Positions 16,656 to 25,678 are shown, counted from the first letter of the stretch. The stretch: 27,384 nucleotides of DNA from Bacteroidales bacterium UBA1628 (GCA_002321335.1 DCMG01000065.1:1-27384); one strand, 5' to 3'. A program made the numbers and translations. The notes: a model not told the origin generated them from the letters alone.

Positions 16656-17606
16656 ATGGGCGTGAAGTACGAGTTTGACAAGACGCGGATGGAATTCCGC
16701 AAGGTCACGCACTCTGTGTGGGCGGTCTTGGGCAAGGCTGTGAAGTATTTCCTTGTCACGGCGTCGTTGGCCGTTGTCTATTATGTGGTGTTCTCGTTTG
16801 TGATAAGCACGGATTCAGAGCGTAAACTCAAGAGGGAGAACCAGATGTACAGGCAGATGTACAGGGATCTTGCGGATCGGGAAGAGCTTGTCGGGGATGT
16901 ACTTGAGGGACTGAAGGCCAAGGACGACGAGATTTACCGTCGGCTGTTCAATTCCGACGCTCCGGATTTGGGCGGCATATATTCCAATGCCCTGTTGTCA
17001 GGGGTTGACACCATTCCGGACAGGCTGATTGTGGAATATTACAGGACAAAGCTGGACACTTTGGCCAAGGTTGCGGGAAGGGTCGACGCGAATTTCAAAA
17101 GGATAATGGAGGTGCTTTCGGACAGTAATGCCGACATCCCTCCGATGACCAATCCTCTGAAGGATTTCTCTTACGCCAGGACAGGTGCGTCTCTTGGGGA
17201 AAAGATCAATCCTTTCTATAAAGTGAAGGTGCTTCACGGGGGGCTTGACCTGATTTCACAGCAGGGAGAGGAGGTCGTCGCCGCCGCCGACGGTGTGGTC
17301 GAGGATGTCACGCATTCATCCAAGGGGCTTGGAAATGTGGTGACTATCTACCACGGCAACGGTTACCGTACCCGCTATGCGCATCTTGAGAACACCCGTG
17401 TCTCTAAAGGAATGAAAGTCCTCAGAGGACAGCGGATAGGGCAGGTCGGAATGTCCGGAAATTCCTTCGCGCCTCATCTTCACTACGAGGTCATGAAGGA
17501 CACCCTGAGAATGGATCCTCTGAATTATCTGTTCGCTTCTGTGGGGCCGGACGACTACATGAGGATGCTTTTCATGTCCGTCAACGCCGGACAGTCAATG
17601 GATTAA
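16656..17606 (+). CDS. Membrane-anchored M23 (LytM-type) peptidoglycan endopeptidase, second copy
   Basis: The product has 316 residues. I chose the ATG at 16656 because a purine-rich GGGGGAGGAAGG stands just before it and because MGVKYEFDKTRMEFRKV aligns in style with the start of the first copy. An upstream GTG at 16623 lies inside that gene. One membrane segment (about 33-52) and a short coiled region precede an M23 domain with intact ligands: His and Asp in LHGGLDL, His in YAHLEN, and HLHYE. It is a diverged tandem paralogue: the layout is shared but most of the non-catalytic sequence differs. The two proteins probably act on cell-wall cross-links together or at different stages. Confidence 0.92.
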   Translation: MGVKYEFDKTRMEFRKVTHSVWAVLGKAVKYFLVTASLAVVYYVVFSFVISTDSERKLKRENQMYRQMYRDLADREELVGDVLEGLKAKDDEIYRRLFNSDAPDLGGIYSNALLSGVDTIPDRLIVEYYRTKLDTLAKVAGRVDANFKRIMEVLSDSNADIPPMTNPLKDFSYARTGASLGEKINPFYKVKVLHGGLDLISQQGEEVVAAADGVVEDVTHSSKGLGNVVTIYHGNGYRTRYAHLENTRVSKGMKVLRGQRIGQVGMSGNSFAPHLHYEVMKDTLRMDPLNYLFASVGPDDYMRMLFMSVNAGQSMD

Positions 17607-17624
17607 CATAATATCAAGGATATA

Positions 17625-17942
17625 ATGGAGAAATTGTATTATACCATCGGTGAGGCCGCTGAGATTCTGGGGGAGAGCACATCTCTGGTCAGGTTCTGGT
17701 CCAACTCGTTTCCCAGGTACATCAAGCCAAAAAGGAATGCGAAGGGTAACCGCTTGTTCACGGCTGACGACATGGACTGTCTGAAGCAGATTCATCTGTT
17801 GGTCAAGGAACAGGGACTTACTCTTGAAGGGGCCGCGAGGAAAATGGCGGCGGACAGGAAGAAGGTCGATGGCCGCGTCAAGGCTCTTGACAGCCTGAAG
17901 GAAATCCGCCGGCAGCTTGTGGAAGTCAAGAAATCCTTGTGA
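17625..17942 (+). CDS. MerR-family transcriptional regulator
   Basis: The product is a small DNA-binding protein of 105 residues. The N-terminal winged helix-turn-helix reads YYTIGEAAEILGES, then VRFWSNSFP and the wing KRNAKGNRLFTADDM, typical of MerR. A helical C-terminal part (about 60-105) resembles the dimerisation coil. There is no extra ligand-binding domain and no cysteine set for metal sensing, so the signal is unknown. Homologues of this short type often sit beside M23 peptidase genes in Bacteroidota, as here, 18 bases after the second peptidase. It may control the wall genes, but no operator is recognisable. The next gene follows after four bases. Confidence 0.9.
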   Translation: MEKLYYTIGEAAEILGESTSLVRFWSNSFPRYIKPKRNAKGNRLFTADDMDCLKQIHLLVKEQGLTLEGAARKMAADRKKVDGRVKALDSLKEIRRQLVEVKKSL

Positions 17943-17946
17943 GAAT

Positions 17947-18726
17947 ATGAAAGTCAAGGACATAGTTTCGGTCATAGAAGATTTCGCCCCGCTGTCCATT
18001 CAGGAAAGCTGGGACAACAGTGGGTTGATCATAGGTTCCCCGGAATGGGAGGTTCACGGGGTTCTTCTCGGCTTTGACTGCACGGCTGATCTCGTGGATG
18101 AGGCCGTGAAATGTGGTGCGGATATGATTGTGACCCATCATCCTTTGATATTCGGCGGCATAAAGAAGATTTCACCGGAGGATCCGGTGGGACTTGCAAT
18201 CCTCAAGGCAGCCGCGGCCGGAATTTCTGTCTATGCGGCTCACACAACCGCGGACAAGGTGCTGGCGGGCGTGAGCGGAGCGATGGCCAGACGGCTGGGA
18301 CTCAAGGATATTCAGATACTTGACGAGGAACCCGGAGGCTACGGGCTCGGCGCTGTTGGAAACCTTCCGGAGCCGATGGGCGGCGTGGAGTTCATTGAAT
18401 ATGTCAAGTCGAAATTTGGCTTGAAGGTCGCGCGCTGCTCGCATATTCCCGAAGTGCCTGTCGAAAGAGTCGCTATGTGCGGGGGAGCCGGTGGCTCGCT
18501 TATAGAAAATGCCCTCAGGGCCGGCGCCCAGGCTTATCTCTGTGGGGATATTTCATATCACCACTTCTTTACCACTAAGAATTTTATGGTCATTGACATA
18601 GGACATTTCGAGGGAGAAGTGGAGATTGTGGAAATATTATTTTCTCTGTTAAAGAAAAAATTTCCTAACTTTGCAATCTATACCAGCGCGAGGCTGGAAA
18701 AAAGTAATCCGGTATATTATTATTAG
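17947..18726 (+). CDS. Nif3-like dinuclear metal-centre protein
   Basis: The product has 259 residues and is the short form without the inserted middle domain. I start at ATG 17947, giving MKVKDIVSVIEDFAP, the usual family opening; an earlier ATG at 17917 lies inside the previous gene. Metal ligands are visible in TTHHPL-like VTHHPLIFGG (His64/65), AAHTTADK (His99, Asp103), and near the end in SYHHFF and DIGHFEGEVE. Family members form hexameric rings and are annotated as GTP cyclohydrolase I type 2, but the cellular role is unsettled. The next gene, a coiled-coil zinc-ribbon protein, is a common neighbour of Nif3 genes. The last 100 bases are AT-rich and contain a likely promoter for that gene. 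Confidence 0.93.
   Translation: MKVKDIVSVIEDFAPLSIQESWDNSGLIIGSPEWEVHGVLLGFDCTADLVDEAVKCGADMIVTHHPLIFGGIKKISPEDPVGLAILKAAAAGISVYAAHTTADKVLAGVSGAMARRLGLKDIQILDEEPGGYGLGAVGNLPEPMGGVEFIEYVKSKFGLKVARCSHIPEVPVERVAMCGGAGGSLIENALRAGAQAYLCGDISYHHFFTTKNFMVIDIGHFEGEVEIVEILFSLLKKKFPNFAIYTSARLEKSNPVYYY
18666..18673 (+). promoter_or_regulatory. -7 element (TAACTTTG) inside the nif3-like gene
   Basis: An exact TAnnTTTG lies within an AT-rich patch 66 bases before the zinc-ribbon gene. The -33 match is poor (TCTG, 17 bases upstream). It could start a separate transcript for the downstream genes. Confidence 0.4.
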
Positions 18727-18738
18727 TCAGATAGCTAT

Positions 18739-19551
18739 ATGGCAACTAAAAAAATCAAGAAAGTCGAGACTCCGATAGACCAGAGGGAGACGTTCGTGTC
18801 CCTCCAGAAGAATTTCGCTGACTCTGAAATCAGCGTCGAGGAAAAGCTGAAGACACTCTATGCGCTTCAGGAGGCGGACTCTGCGATTGACAAGATCATG
18901 CAGATGCGCGGTGAACTTCCGTCTGAGGTCGAGGCTCTTGAGAACGAGATAGCCGACCTGAAGGCTCGCCAGACACAGGACACCGCCGTCATCGAGGCTT
19001 ACAACCAGACAATCGCGGAGAACAGGCAGAACATTGTGGAATGTGACTCTCAGATTGAGAAATATCAGCAGCAACTGAATGACATCTCCAACAGCCGTGA
19101 GTATGATTCCATCAATAAAGAGATTGAGAATCAGGGGCTTCTTCGTCAGATCGCTCAGAAGAACATCAATGACACCAAGGCGGCGATCGCCGAGAAGAAG
19201 GAGGACATCGAGTCTCTGAAGGAATACATCGCTGTCAGAAATGATGATCTCAAGGCCAAGAAGGAGGAACTCGCCACAATCGTCGAGTCTACCTCCAAGG
19301 AGGAGAAGAAACTCCGCTCCGTCAGGGAGGAATGCGCCAAGAAGATCGACGCAAGGACAATGAGCGCATACGACCGCATCCGCGCTAGCGTGCACAATCA
19401 TCTTGCCGTCGTCTCTGTCTACAACGGTGATTCCTGCGGAGGGTGCTTCAACACCATCACGCCGCAGCGTCTTGTGGACATCGCATCGAACAAAAAGCTT
19501 ATCATCTGCGAGCATTGCGGAAGAATCATCGTCAATCCAGACTTTGAATAG
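18739..19551 (+). CDS. Coiled-coil protein with C-terminal C4 zinc ribbon
   Basis: The product has 270 residues. A short basic N-terminus precedes about 150 residues of charged heptad-like sequence (about 35-200), predicted to form a long antiparallel coiled coil. A zinc ribbon closes the protein, with Cys233/Cys236 in DSCGGCF and Cys257/Cys260 in ICEHCGR. This is the zf-RING_7 / CdsZ-like architecture. Members are suggested to bind nucleic acid or ribosomes, but I do not know of a firm function for the Bacteroidota version. It follows the Nif3-like gene, a pairing seen in many bacteria, and precedes dnaB. Confidence 0.9.
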   Translation: MATKKIKKVETPIDQRETFVSLQKNFADSEISVEEKLKTLYALQEADSAIDKIMQMRGELPSEVEALENEIADLKARQTQDTAVIEAYNQTIAENRQNIVECDSQIEKYQQQLNDISNSREYDSINKEIENQGLLRQIAQKNINDTKAAIAEKKEDIESLKEYIAVRNDDLKAKKEELATIVESTSKEEKKLRSVREECAKKIDARTMSAYDRIRASVHNHLAVVSVYNGDSCGGCFNTITPQRLVDIASNKKLIICEHCGRIIVNPDFE

Positions 19552-19574
19552 ACCGGCGACCAATCCTGTGATAT

Positions 19575-21068
19575 ATGCCTGACCAACCCGGAAAGACAAC
19601 CAAAAAGAAGGCTAGGCCAGTCAATCTTGACACACTTGGGCTTGAGATGGGAAACAAACCGCCTCAAGCTCTTGAAGTCGAAGAGGCTGTCCTTGGAGCC
19701 ATGCTGATCGAGCCCTCATCCGTCGACACGGCGCTTGAGGAACTGACTGCGTCTTGCTTCTACGACCCGCGTCACAGGATGATCTTCGAGGCCATGACGG
19801 CACTCGTGAACGAGCACGTGTCGGTTGACATTGTGACCGTCAGCACGAAACTTCGCGAGAAAGGTAACCTGGAGGCTGTCGGAGGTCCGGTGGCCTTGGC
19901 CGGCCTGTCAGAGAAGGTCGGCGCCGCCGCACACATTGAGTACTACGTCAGAATCCTCAAGCAGAAGAACATCCAGAGGGAACTGATCACGGCTTCCTAC
20001 GAGATTCTGAGGGATTCCTATGACGATGCGGTGAAAGTTGACGACCTGATCGACGAGTCGCAGTCAAGGATTTATAACGCGATACAGAGCAGCGTCAAGA
20101 ATGACATACAGGAAATCGGCTCCGTGATCAATGAGGCGATGAGGGAGGTGGAGAAGAACCAGAACGCGTCCGGTGGGCTGAGCGGTGTTCCGTCCGGTTT
20201 CCCTTCTTTGGACCGAGTGACGAGAGGGTGGCAGAAATCCGATCTGATTATCCTTGCCGCCCGCCCTTCAGTCGGAAAGACGGCGTTCGCCCTCAATCTG
20301 GCCAGAAACGCGGCCGTGGACTATCATATGCCGGTGGCCGTGTTCTCATTGGAGATGTCGGCCTTGCAGCTTGTCATGAGGCTTATGACGACCGAGTCAG
20401 GTCTGTCGGCTGACAAACTCAAGGGAGGGACCAAGCTGGATCCTTGGGATTGGCAGCAGCTTGAGACGAGACTGGCGAATCTGTCAAAGGCTCCGTTGTA
20501 CATTGACGACACTCCGAGCATTCCTCTTATGGAGTTCAGGACAAAGATCAAGAGACTGGTCAAAGCAAAGGATGTCCGTCTCGTGATTGTCGATTACCTT
20601 CAGCTGATGCAGGGACCGGCCGAACTTCGCGGAATGCGTGAGCAGGAGGTCGCTGCCATTTCACGAACACTGAAGGCGACGGCTAAGGAACTGAATGTCC
20701 CGATCATAGCCCTGTCCCAGTTGTCCCGTGACGCTGTCAAGAGGACAGGCGGCAGCGGAAAACCGCAGTTGAGCGACCTCCGCGAGTCAGGATCAATCGA
20801 GCAGGACGCGGATATGGTGATATTCATTCATCGTCCTGATTATGTCGGGCTTGGAGAGACACCTGACGGAAAGGAAACCACACAGATAATCATTGCCAAG
20901 CATCGTAACGGTGAGGTGTGCGACATCGATATGCTCTTCAAGGCCGAGCAAGTCCGCTTTGTCGAGCCGGGAGACACTTTGGCCGCCAGGGCGGAGGAGA
21001 TGGGCGGCACTGAGTCTGCCATGAACTCGGCGATGAACAACGAGTTTGACAATAACACTGAATTCTGA
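19575..21068 (+). CDS. dnaB: Replicative DNA helicase DnaB
   Basis: This is the hexameric 5'-3' helicase that opens DNA at the replication fork. The product has 497 residues. The N-terminal primase-interaction domain (about 25-130, containing PPQALEVEEAVLGAML) is joined by a linker to a RecA-like motor. Walker A is ARPSVGKTA (about 229-237), Walker B ends in VIVDYLQLM, and the SLEMS and LSQLSR motifs and an arginine-rich DLRESGSIEQDAD segment follow. There is no intein. The start ATG at 19575 gives a short basic leader before the domain. The stop overlaps the next start (TGATG), which couples this replication gene to a DUF3108 gene. Confidence 0.98.
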   Translation: MPDQPGKTTKKKARPVNLDTLGLEMGNKPPQALEVEEAVLGAMLIEPSSVDTALEELTASCFYDPRHRMIFEAMTALVNEHVSVDIVTVSTKLREKGNLEAVGGPVALAGLSEKVGAAAHIEYYVRILKQKNIQRELITASYEILRDSYDDAVKVDDLIDESQSRIYNAIQSSVKNDIQEIGSVINEAMREVEKNQNASGGLSGVPSGFPSLDRVTRGWQKSDLIILAARPSVGKTAFALNLARNAAVDYHMPVAVFSLEMSALQLVMRLMTTESGLSADKLKGGTKLDPWDWQQLETRLANLSKAPLYIDDTPSIPLMEFRTKIKRLVKAKDVRLVIVDYLQLMQGPAELRGMREQEVAAISRTLKATAKELNVPIIALSQLSRDAVKRTGGSGKPQLSDLRESGSIEQDADMVIFIHRPDYVGLGETPDGKETTQIIIAKHRNGEVCDIDMLFKAEQVRFVEPGDTLAARAEEMGGTESAMNSAMNNEFDNNTEF

Positions 21069-21922
21069 TGAGACCGACTAGACTCTTTGGCGCGTTGGCC
21101 GCCATATTCCTCCTGTCGTCCGCGTCGTTGCGCGCGGACGGAGATGGGAAGTGTATTCCGGTAAATAAACTGAGCGAGGAGAGTCTGGCTTTCAAGGGAG
21201 GCGAGAACCTGGTTTTCACCCTCCATTATAAATGGGGAATCATCAACGCTGATGTGGCACAGGCCACACTCCGTGTTGACACCACTGTCCTGAACGGCCG
21301 GAAGGTCTTTCATGCCTCTTTGACCGGAAAGACTCAGAAATTCTACGAGAAATTCTTCCGTGTCAAGGAAGAACTTGATTCCTGGTTCACCCGTGACGGG
21401 TTGGAACCGATGAAGTTCACCAGATTCGCAAGAGAGGGAAAATATACCTGCACGAACTTGTATTCATACGTCAGGACACCGGGGAACGAGCACATAAGCG
21501 CTTCCTTGAGCAATTCCAGAAAGGGCGAGTTCTCGGCGACACTTCCATTGGACAAGTGTACATACGACATTCCGCTCATGTACTATGTGCTTCGCAATAT
21601 TGACGTGACGAAACTGAAGGAGGGGGGAGACTATCCGATGACCTTTGCCGTGGATGACGATGTCTACACCCTGCATTTCAGGTACTTGGGCAAAGAAAAC
21701 AAAAATGTAGACGGGATCGGTACCGTCAGATGTCTCAAATTCAGTTTCGAGGTGGTTTCCGGCGAGGTGTTTTCAGGTGATTCCGACCTTTACGGATGGT
21801 TCTCGGATGATGACAACAGGATTCCTGTCTGGTTCTCGGCTCCTTTAAAGGTTGGGCAGGTTCAGGGACGCCTGAGGAGTTACTCGGAACTCAAGAATCC
21901 TTTTTCTTCAATAATTGAATAG
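21068..21922 (+). CDS. DUF3108 periplasmic protein
   Basis: The product has 284 residues with a cleavable signal peptide (about 1-23, ending SLRA). The mature part starts with a segment typical of DUF3108, KGGENLVFTLHYKWGIINAD, and continues as a beta-rich domain with KEELDSWFTRDGLEPMKFTR and ends SELKNPFSSIIE. Family members are periplasmic or outer-membrane-associated, and their role is not established. The ATG overlaps the dnaB stop by one base, and the RseC gene follows after one base, so it sits in the middle of an unbroken plus-strand series. I see no lipobox. Confidence 0.87.
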   Translation: MRPTRLFGALAAIFLLSSASLRADGDGKCIPVNKLSEESLAFKGGENLVFTLHYKWGIINADVAQATLRVDTTVLNGRKVFHASLTGKTQKFYEKFFRVKEELDSWFTRDGLEPMKFTRFAREGKYTCTNLYSYVRTPGNEHISASLSNSRKGEFSATLPLDKCTYDIPLMYYVLRNIDVTKLKEGGDYPMTFAVDDDVYTLHFRYLGKENKNVDGIGTVRCLKFSFEVVSGEVFSGDSDLYGWFSDDDNRIPVWFSAPLKVGQVQGRLRSYSELKNPFSSIIE

Positions 21923-21923
21923 G

Positions 21924-22340
21924 ATGGCGGCAGGGGAAGTCTCACATAAAGGCAAGGTGGTGTCGGTCGGAAAGGACAAAGTCTCGGTTCAGATTGTGTC
22001 AGAGTCAGCTTGCTCTGTCTGCCACGCCGCCGGTCTTTGCGGTGCGGCTGAGTCCAAGAAAAAGATTGTGGATATCCCGGTTTATGGAGAAAGGTCATAT
22101 TCAATAGGTCAGGAGGTCGAGGTCAGTCTTGCGAGGAAGATGGGTCTCAAGGCTGTCCTGCTCTCTTATGTGATTCCTTTGATGATATTACTGATTTTAG
22201 TGTTATCTTTGTCGTCGATCGGACTCGGCGAGCTGGCCTCCGGGCTGGTTTCGATCGGGGGAATCGCGGTGTATTACCTCATACTCTATCTCTGCAGGAA
22301 CCGCCTTGCGGAAGGGTATGTGTTTTATATTCGGAAATAA
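21924..22340 (+). CDS. rseC: RseC-family membrane protein
   Basis: The product has 138 residues. I use ATG 21924 (MAAGEVSHKGKVVSV); a TTG three codons earlier overlaps the previous gene. An N-terminal beta part contains a cysteine set (SACSVCHAAGLC) that could bind a metal or cluster, and two membrane segments follow at about 73-95 and 100-120. This is the RseC layout. RseC genes are regularly found immediately before rnfB in Bacteroidota and belong to the SoxR-reducing system in enterobacteria. Its place here supports a role with the Rnf complex. Confidence 0.92.
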   Translation: MAAGEVSHKGKVVSVGKDKVSVQIVSESACSVCHAAGLCGAAESKKKIVDIPVYGERSYSIGQEVEVSLARKMGLKAVLLSYVIPLMILLILVLSLSSIGLGELASGLVSIGGIAVYYLILYLCRNRLAEGYVFYIRK

Positions 22341-22352
22341 CTAATTAATTAG
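22341..22352. promoter_or_regulatory. Perfect palindrome CTAATTAATTAG before rnfB
   Basis: This 12-base perfect palindrome starts directly after the rseC stop and ends 15 bases before the rnfB start. It may be an operator for a dimeric regulator. No matching site was noticed elsewhere in the window. Confidence 0.25.
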
Positions 22353-22367
22353 CTTTTATTTGGCTTT

Positions 22368-23297
22368 ATGACAACAACAATCATCTGGACCATCGCAGTC
22401 ATCACGGGGCTTGGCCTCCTGCTGGCGTTGGCCCTTTACCTTGTCGCGCAGCGGTTCAAGGTAGAGGAAGATCCGCGCATCGAGGAGGTTGAGAAGGCAA
22501 TGCCCGGCGCGAACTGCGGAGGTTGTGGTTTCGCCGGCTGCCATGCGTTCGCGGAGGCTGCGGTGAAGGCCCCGAATCTGGACAACAATTTCTGTCCTGT
22601 CGGCGGCAATGAGACAATGAAGAAGGTCGCCGCGATCCTTGGCTACGAGGTCAAGGAAAAGGCACCGATGGTGGCTGTGGTGCGCTGCGGTGGCACCTGT
22701 GCCGCCAGACCAAGGATCAATGAATATGACGGTACAGCCTCCTGCAAAGTCAAGGCCGCCCTTTACGCCGGCGACACTGGATGCGCTTTCGGTTGTCTCG
22801 GTTGCGGGGACTGCGTTGCCGCCTGTCAGTTCGGAGCCTTGTCGATGAATCCTGAGACAGGTCTCCCTGTTGTGGATCAGGAAAAATGTACGGCTTGCGG
22901 CTCTTGCGTCAAGGCCTGTCCTAAGTCCATCATCGAGTTGAGGGCCAAAGGACCTCGCGGAATGAGGGTTTATGTGTCTTGTGTCAACAAGGACAAAGGA
23001 CCGGCCGTGAAGAAGGCATGCTCCGCCGGCTGCATAGGTTGCGGAATCTGCGCCAAGACCTGTACCCACAGCGCCATCACTGTCGAGAACAATGTCGCTT
23101 ACATTGACTTCGCGAAGTGCAAGCTTTGCCGTGAGTGCGAGGCTATGTGCCCTACAGGAGCGATCGTCGGGGTGAACTTCCCTAAGCCTCTGGACAAGGA
23201 TGCTGTTAAGGCCCGTGTCCAGGAACGTCAGAAAAAGGCCAGAGAGGCCGCAGCCGCGGCGGCAGCCGTAAAGAAGGAGGAACAGAACAATGGCTAA
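22368..23297 (+). CDS. rnfB: Rnf complex subunit B (ferredoxin-accepting Fe-S subunit)
   Basis: RnfB takes electrons from reduced ferredoxin and passes them into the Rnf complex. The product has 309 residues. One membrane anchor (about 6-28) is followed by the 4Fe-4S domain with CGGCGFAGC (about 50-58) and a fourth Cys in FCPVGG. After that come several ferredoxin-type sets: CAFGCLGCGDC, CTACGSCVKACP, CIGCGICAKTC and CKLCRECEAMCP. The C-terminus is an Ala/Lys-rich tail. It overlaps rnfC by eight bases and is the first gene of rnfBCDGEA. Confidence 0.98.
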   Translation: MTTTIIWTIAVITGLGLLLALALYLVAQRFKVEEDPRIEEVEKAMPGANCGGCGFAGCHAFAEAAVKAPNLDNNFCPVGGNETMKKVAAILGYEVKEKAPMVAVVRCGGTCAARPRINEYDGTASCKVKAALYAGDTGCAFGCLGCGDCVAACQFGALSMNPETGLPVVDQEKCTACGSCVKACPKSIIELRAKGPRGMRVYVSCVNKDKGPAVKKACSAGCIGCGICAKTCTHSAITVENNVAYIDFAKCKLCRECEAMCPTGAIVGVNFPKPLDKDAVKARVQERQKKAREAAAAAAAVKKEEQNNG

Positions 23298-24687
23298 CAG
23301 AACATTCTCTATCGGAGGCGTCCATCCGAATGACGCCAAGATATCGCGCGACTGCGCCATAGAGGCTCTTCCGCTGCCTCAGACCGTGTATATTTCCCTT
23401 GCCCAGCACATCGGCGCTCCGGCCAAGCCGGTTGTCGCTGTGGGTGACAAGGTAAAGGTCGGCCAGCCGATCGCGGAGCCGGGCGGGTTCGTGTCTGCTT
23501 TCATCCACTCTTCCGTTTCCGGAACAGTGAAGTCCATCGGCCCGCGCAAAGACCTTGCGGGCAATGTCCAGACCTACGTCGAGATCGCTGTTGAAGGAGA
23601 CGAGTGGGCTGAGGGCATCGACCGTTCAGAGACCCTCGTGACTGAGATCCCTGAGGACGGAAAGGCAATCATCGAGAAGATTCGTCTTGGCGGAGTTGTC
23701 GGACTCGGAGGAGCGACGTTCCCTACTCACGTGAAACTCACCCCGCCTCCCGGAAAGAAGTGCGAGATGCTGATCATCAACGGCTGCGAGTGCGAGCCTT
23801 ATCTGACATCCGACTTCCGTACCCTTCTTGAGAAGGGCGAGCAGGTCGTTGTGGGCACGGCTCTAATAAAGCAGGCCCTTGGTGTCGCCGATGCGACCAT
23901 CGCCATCGAGGACAACAAGCCGGAGGCGATCGAGCATATTCAGAAAGTTCTTGCGGAATTGAAAGGCAAGTCTTCCAAGTACGATGGCATCGTGGTCCTT
24001 CCGCTTATGAAGAAATATCCGGAAGGTGGTGAGAAGCAGCTGATTGACGCTGTGATGCACCGTCAGGTGAAGTCCGGCGGACTGCCAATCGACGTGGGTG
24101 CTGTGGTTCAGAACGTCGCAACGGCTCTTGCCGTCTATGACGCCGTGCAGAAGAACAAGCCGTTGATTGACAACTCAGTGACCGTGACTGGTGAATGCTT
24201 CCCTAAGCAGGCCAACCTGCTCGTCAGGGTCGGTACTCCGCTCCGTTACATCATCGACTACCTCGGAGGCGTTCCTGAAAATGCCGCCAAGATCATAAGC
24301 GGCGGCCCTATGATGGGCAAGGCGATCGCCAATCTCGACGCCGCCACCCTCAAGGGAACCGGGGCTCTGCTCTTCCTCACCGAGGAACAGACAAAGAGAC
24401 ATCCGGAAGGACATTGCATCCGTTGCGGAAAATGCGCTGACGCCTGCCCTATGGGACTTGAGCCGTTCCTGCTCTACCGTCTCGCCAAGGCCGGAAACAC
24501 GGATGAGCTTGAGGCCAACGCCGCTCAGGATTGCATCCAGTGTGGTTGCTGTCTTTACACCTGCCCTTCCTACATTCCGCTGCTGGACATCATAAGCATG
24601 GCGAGAGGTCAGGTCATGGGAATAATGAGGGCTCGCGCCGCTGCCGCCAAGGCCGCCGCTGAAGCCGCAAAAGCAAAAACTGTTTAA
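23290..24687 (+). CDS. rnfC: Rnf complex subunit C (NADH-binding Fe-S subunit)
   Basis: RnfC is the peripheral subunit that exchanges electrons with NAD+/NADH. The product has 465 residues. The N-terminal part has GGVHPNDAKISR and a barrel-sandwich segment (VGDKVKVGQPIAE). The central nucleotide/flavin fold contains GLGGATFPTHVKL and NGCECEPYLTSD. Two 4Fe-4S sets are at 376/379/382/386 and 415/418/421/425. An Ala-rich tail ends the protein. The start overlaps rnfB, and rnfD follows after four bases. Confidence 0.98.
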   Translation: MANRTFSIGGVHPNDAKISRDCAIEALPLPQTVYISLAQHIGAPAKPVVAVGDKVKVGQPIAEPGGFVSAFIHSSVSGTVKSIGPRKDLAGNVQTYVEIAVEGDEWAEGIDRSETLVTEIPEDGKAIIEKIRLGGVVGLGGATFPTHVKLTPPPGKKCEMLIINGCECEPYLTSDFRTLLEKGEQVVVGTALIKQALGVADATIAIEDNKPEAIEHIQKVLAELKGKSSKYDGIVVLPLMKKYPEGGEKQLIDAVMHRQVKSGGLPIDVGAVVQNVATALAVYDAVQKNKPLIDNSVTVTGECFPKQANLLVRVGTPLRYIIDYLGGVPENAAKIISGGPMMGKAIANLDAATLKGTGALLFLTEEQTKRHPEGHCIRCGKCADACPMGLEPFLLYRLAKAGNTDELEANAAQDCIQCGCCLYTCPSYIPLLDIISMARGQVMGIMRARAAAAKAAAEAAKAKTV

Positions 24688-24691
24688 GAAT

Positions 24692-25675
24692 ATGGAAAGA
24701 TTGTTGGTTTCACCTTCTCCGCACCTTCATTCCAAGACCTCCACACCGGTCTTGATGAGGGATGTCGTGATCGCCTTGATTCCGGCTGTTTTGGTTTCGG
24801 TCGTGTTCTACGGCCTTGCCGAATTGCTGGTTCTGGCTGTCAGCGTCATCTCCTGCGTGGCGCTGGAGTATTTGATCACTAAATATCTGCTTAAGGCTCC
24901 GTCCACCGTCGGTGACTGGTCGGCGGCCGTGACCGGAATCCTGCTGGCGCTCAACCTGCCCGCTTCGACACCTTGGTGGGTCGTGTTCATCGGAGCGCTG
25001 GTCGCCATCGGAGTCGCGAAGATGACTTTCGGCGGTCTCGGACAGAATGTGTTCAACCCGGCTCTTGTGGGCCGTGTGTTCCTGCTCATCTCGTTTCCGA
25101 CCTACATGACCAACTGGACAATCCCGGGAGGCCTTTTCGGGGCGGATGCTGTTACCGGCGCCACACCTCTCGGCATAATCAATGAAGGACTCATGAAAGG
25201 CTTGTCCGCCACTGATCTGATCGCTCAGAACGGCCTGTCATATTCCCAGATGCTCTTCGCCAACATTGGTGGCTCAGCCGGTGAGGCGAGCGCGATCGCG
25301 ATTCTGATCGGTTTCATCTACCTGCTTGTCCGCAAGGTCATCAAGCCGTGGATCACGCTTTCCATCCTTGGAACCGTGGCCGCTGTCTCATGCATCTTCT
25401 GGCTGGCGGATCCGACCCAGTTCACTGATCCTGCGTTCAACCTTCTCACAGGAGGTCTTCTCCTCGGTTCCTGCTTTATGGCGACTGACTATGTGACTTC
25501 GCCAATGAGTACGAAAGGCGGCATAATCTTTGGTGTCGGAATCGGTTTCATTACATTGATGATCAGGTATTTCGGTTCGTATCCGGAAGGAGTCAGCTTC
25601 GCTATTCTTATCATGAACTCAGTGGTTCCGCTTCTCAACAAGTGGTTTCATCAGAAAAAATACGGGAGGGCATAG
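24692..25675 (+). CDS. rnfD: Rnf complex subunit D (membrane flavoprotein)
   Basis: RnfD is an integral membrane subunit of the ion-pumping core. The product has 327 residues with about eight to ten hydrophobic segments. The covalent FMN site is TGAT at 155-158 (in DAVTGATPLG), where Thr158 would carry the flavin. Family sequences such as FGGLGQNVFNPALVGR and MATDYVTSPMS are present. The gene lies within the operon with gaps of only a few bases on either side. Confidence 0.98.
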   Translation: MERLLVSPSPHLHSKTSTPVLMRDVVIALIPAVLVSVVFYGLAELLVLAVSVISCVALEYLITKYLLKAPSTVGDWSAAVTGILLALNLPASTPWWVVFIGALVAIGVAKMTFGGLGQNVFNPALVGRVFLLISFPTYMTNWTIPGGLFGADAVTGATPLGIINEGLMKGLSATDLIAQNGLSYSQMLFANIGGSAGEASAIAILIGFIYLLVRKVIKPWITLSILGTVAAVSCIFWLADPTQFTDPAFNLLTGGLLLGSCFMATDYVTSPMSTKGGIIFGVGIGFITLMIRYFGSYPEGVSFAILIMNSVVPLLNKWFHQKKYGRA

Positions 25676-25678
25676 ATC

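Noticed and set aside
18727..19599. 290-codon minus-strand frame opposite the zinc-ribbon gene
   Set aside because: The sense strand encodes a convincing coiled-coil zinc-ribbon protein. The antisense product is repetitive Leu/Asp-rich.
22356..23360. 334-codon minus-strand frame opposite rnfB
   Set aside because: It is antisense to a certain gene.
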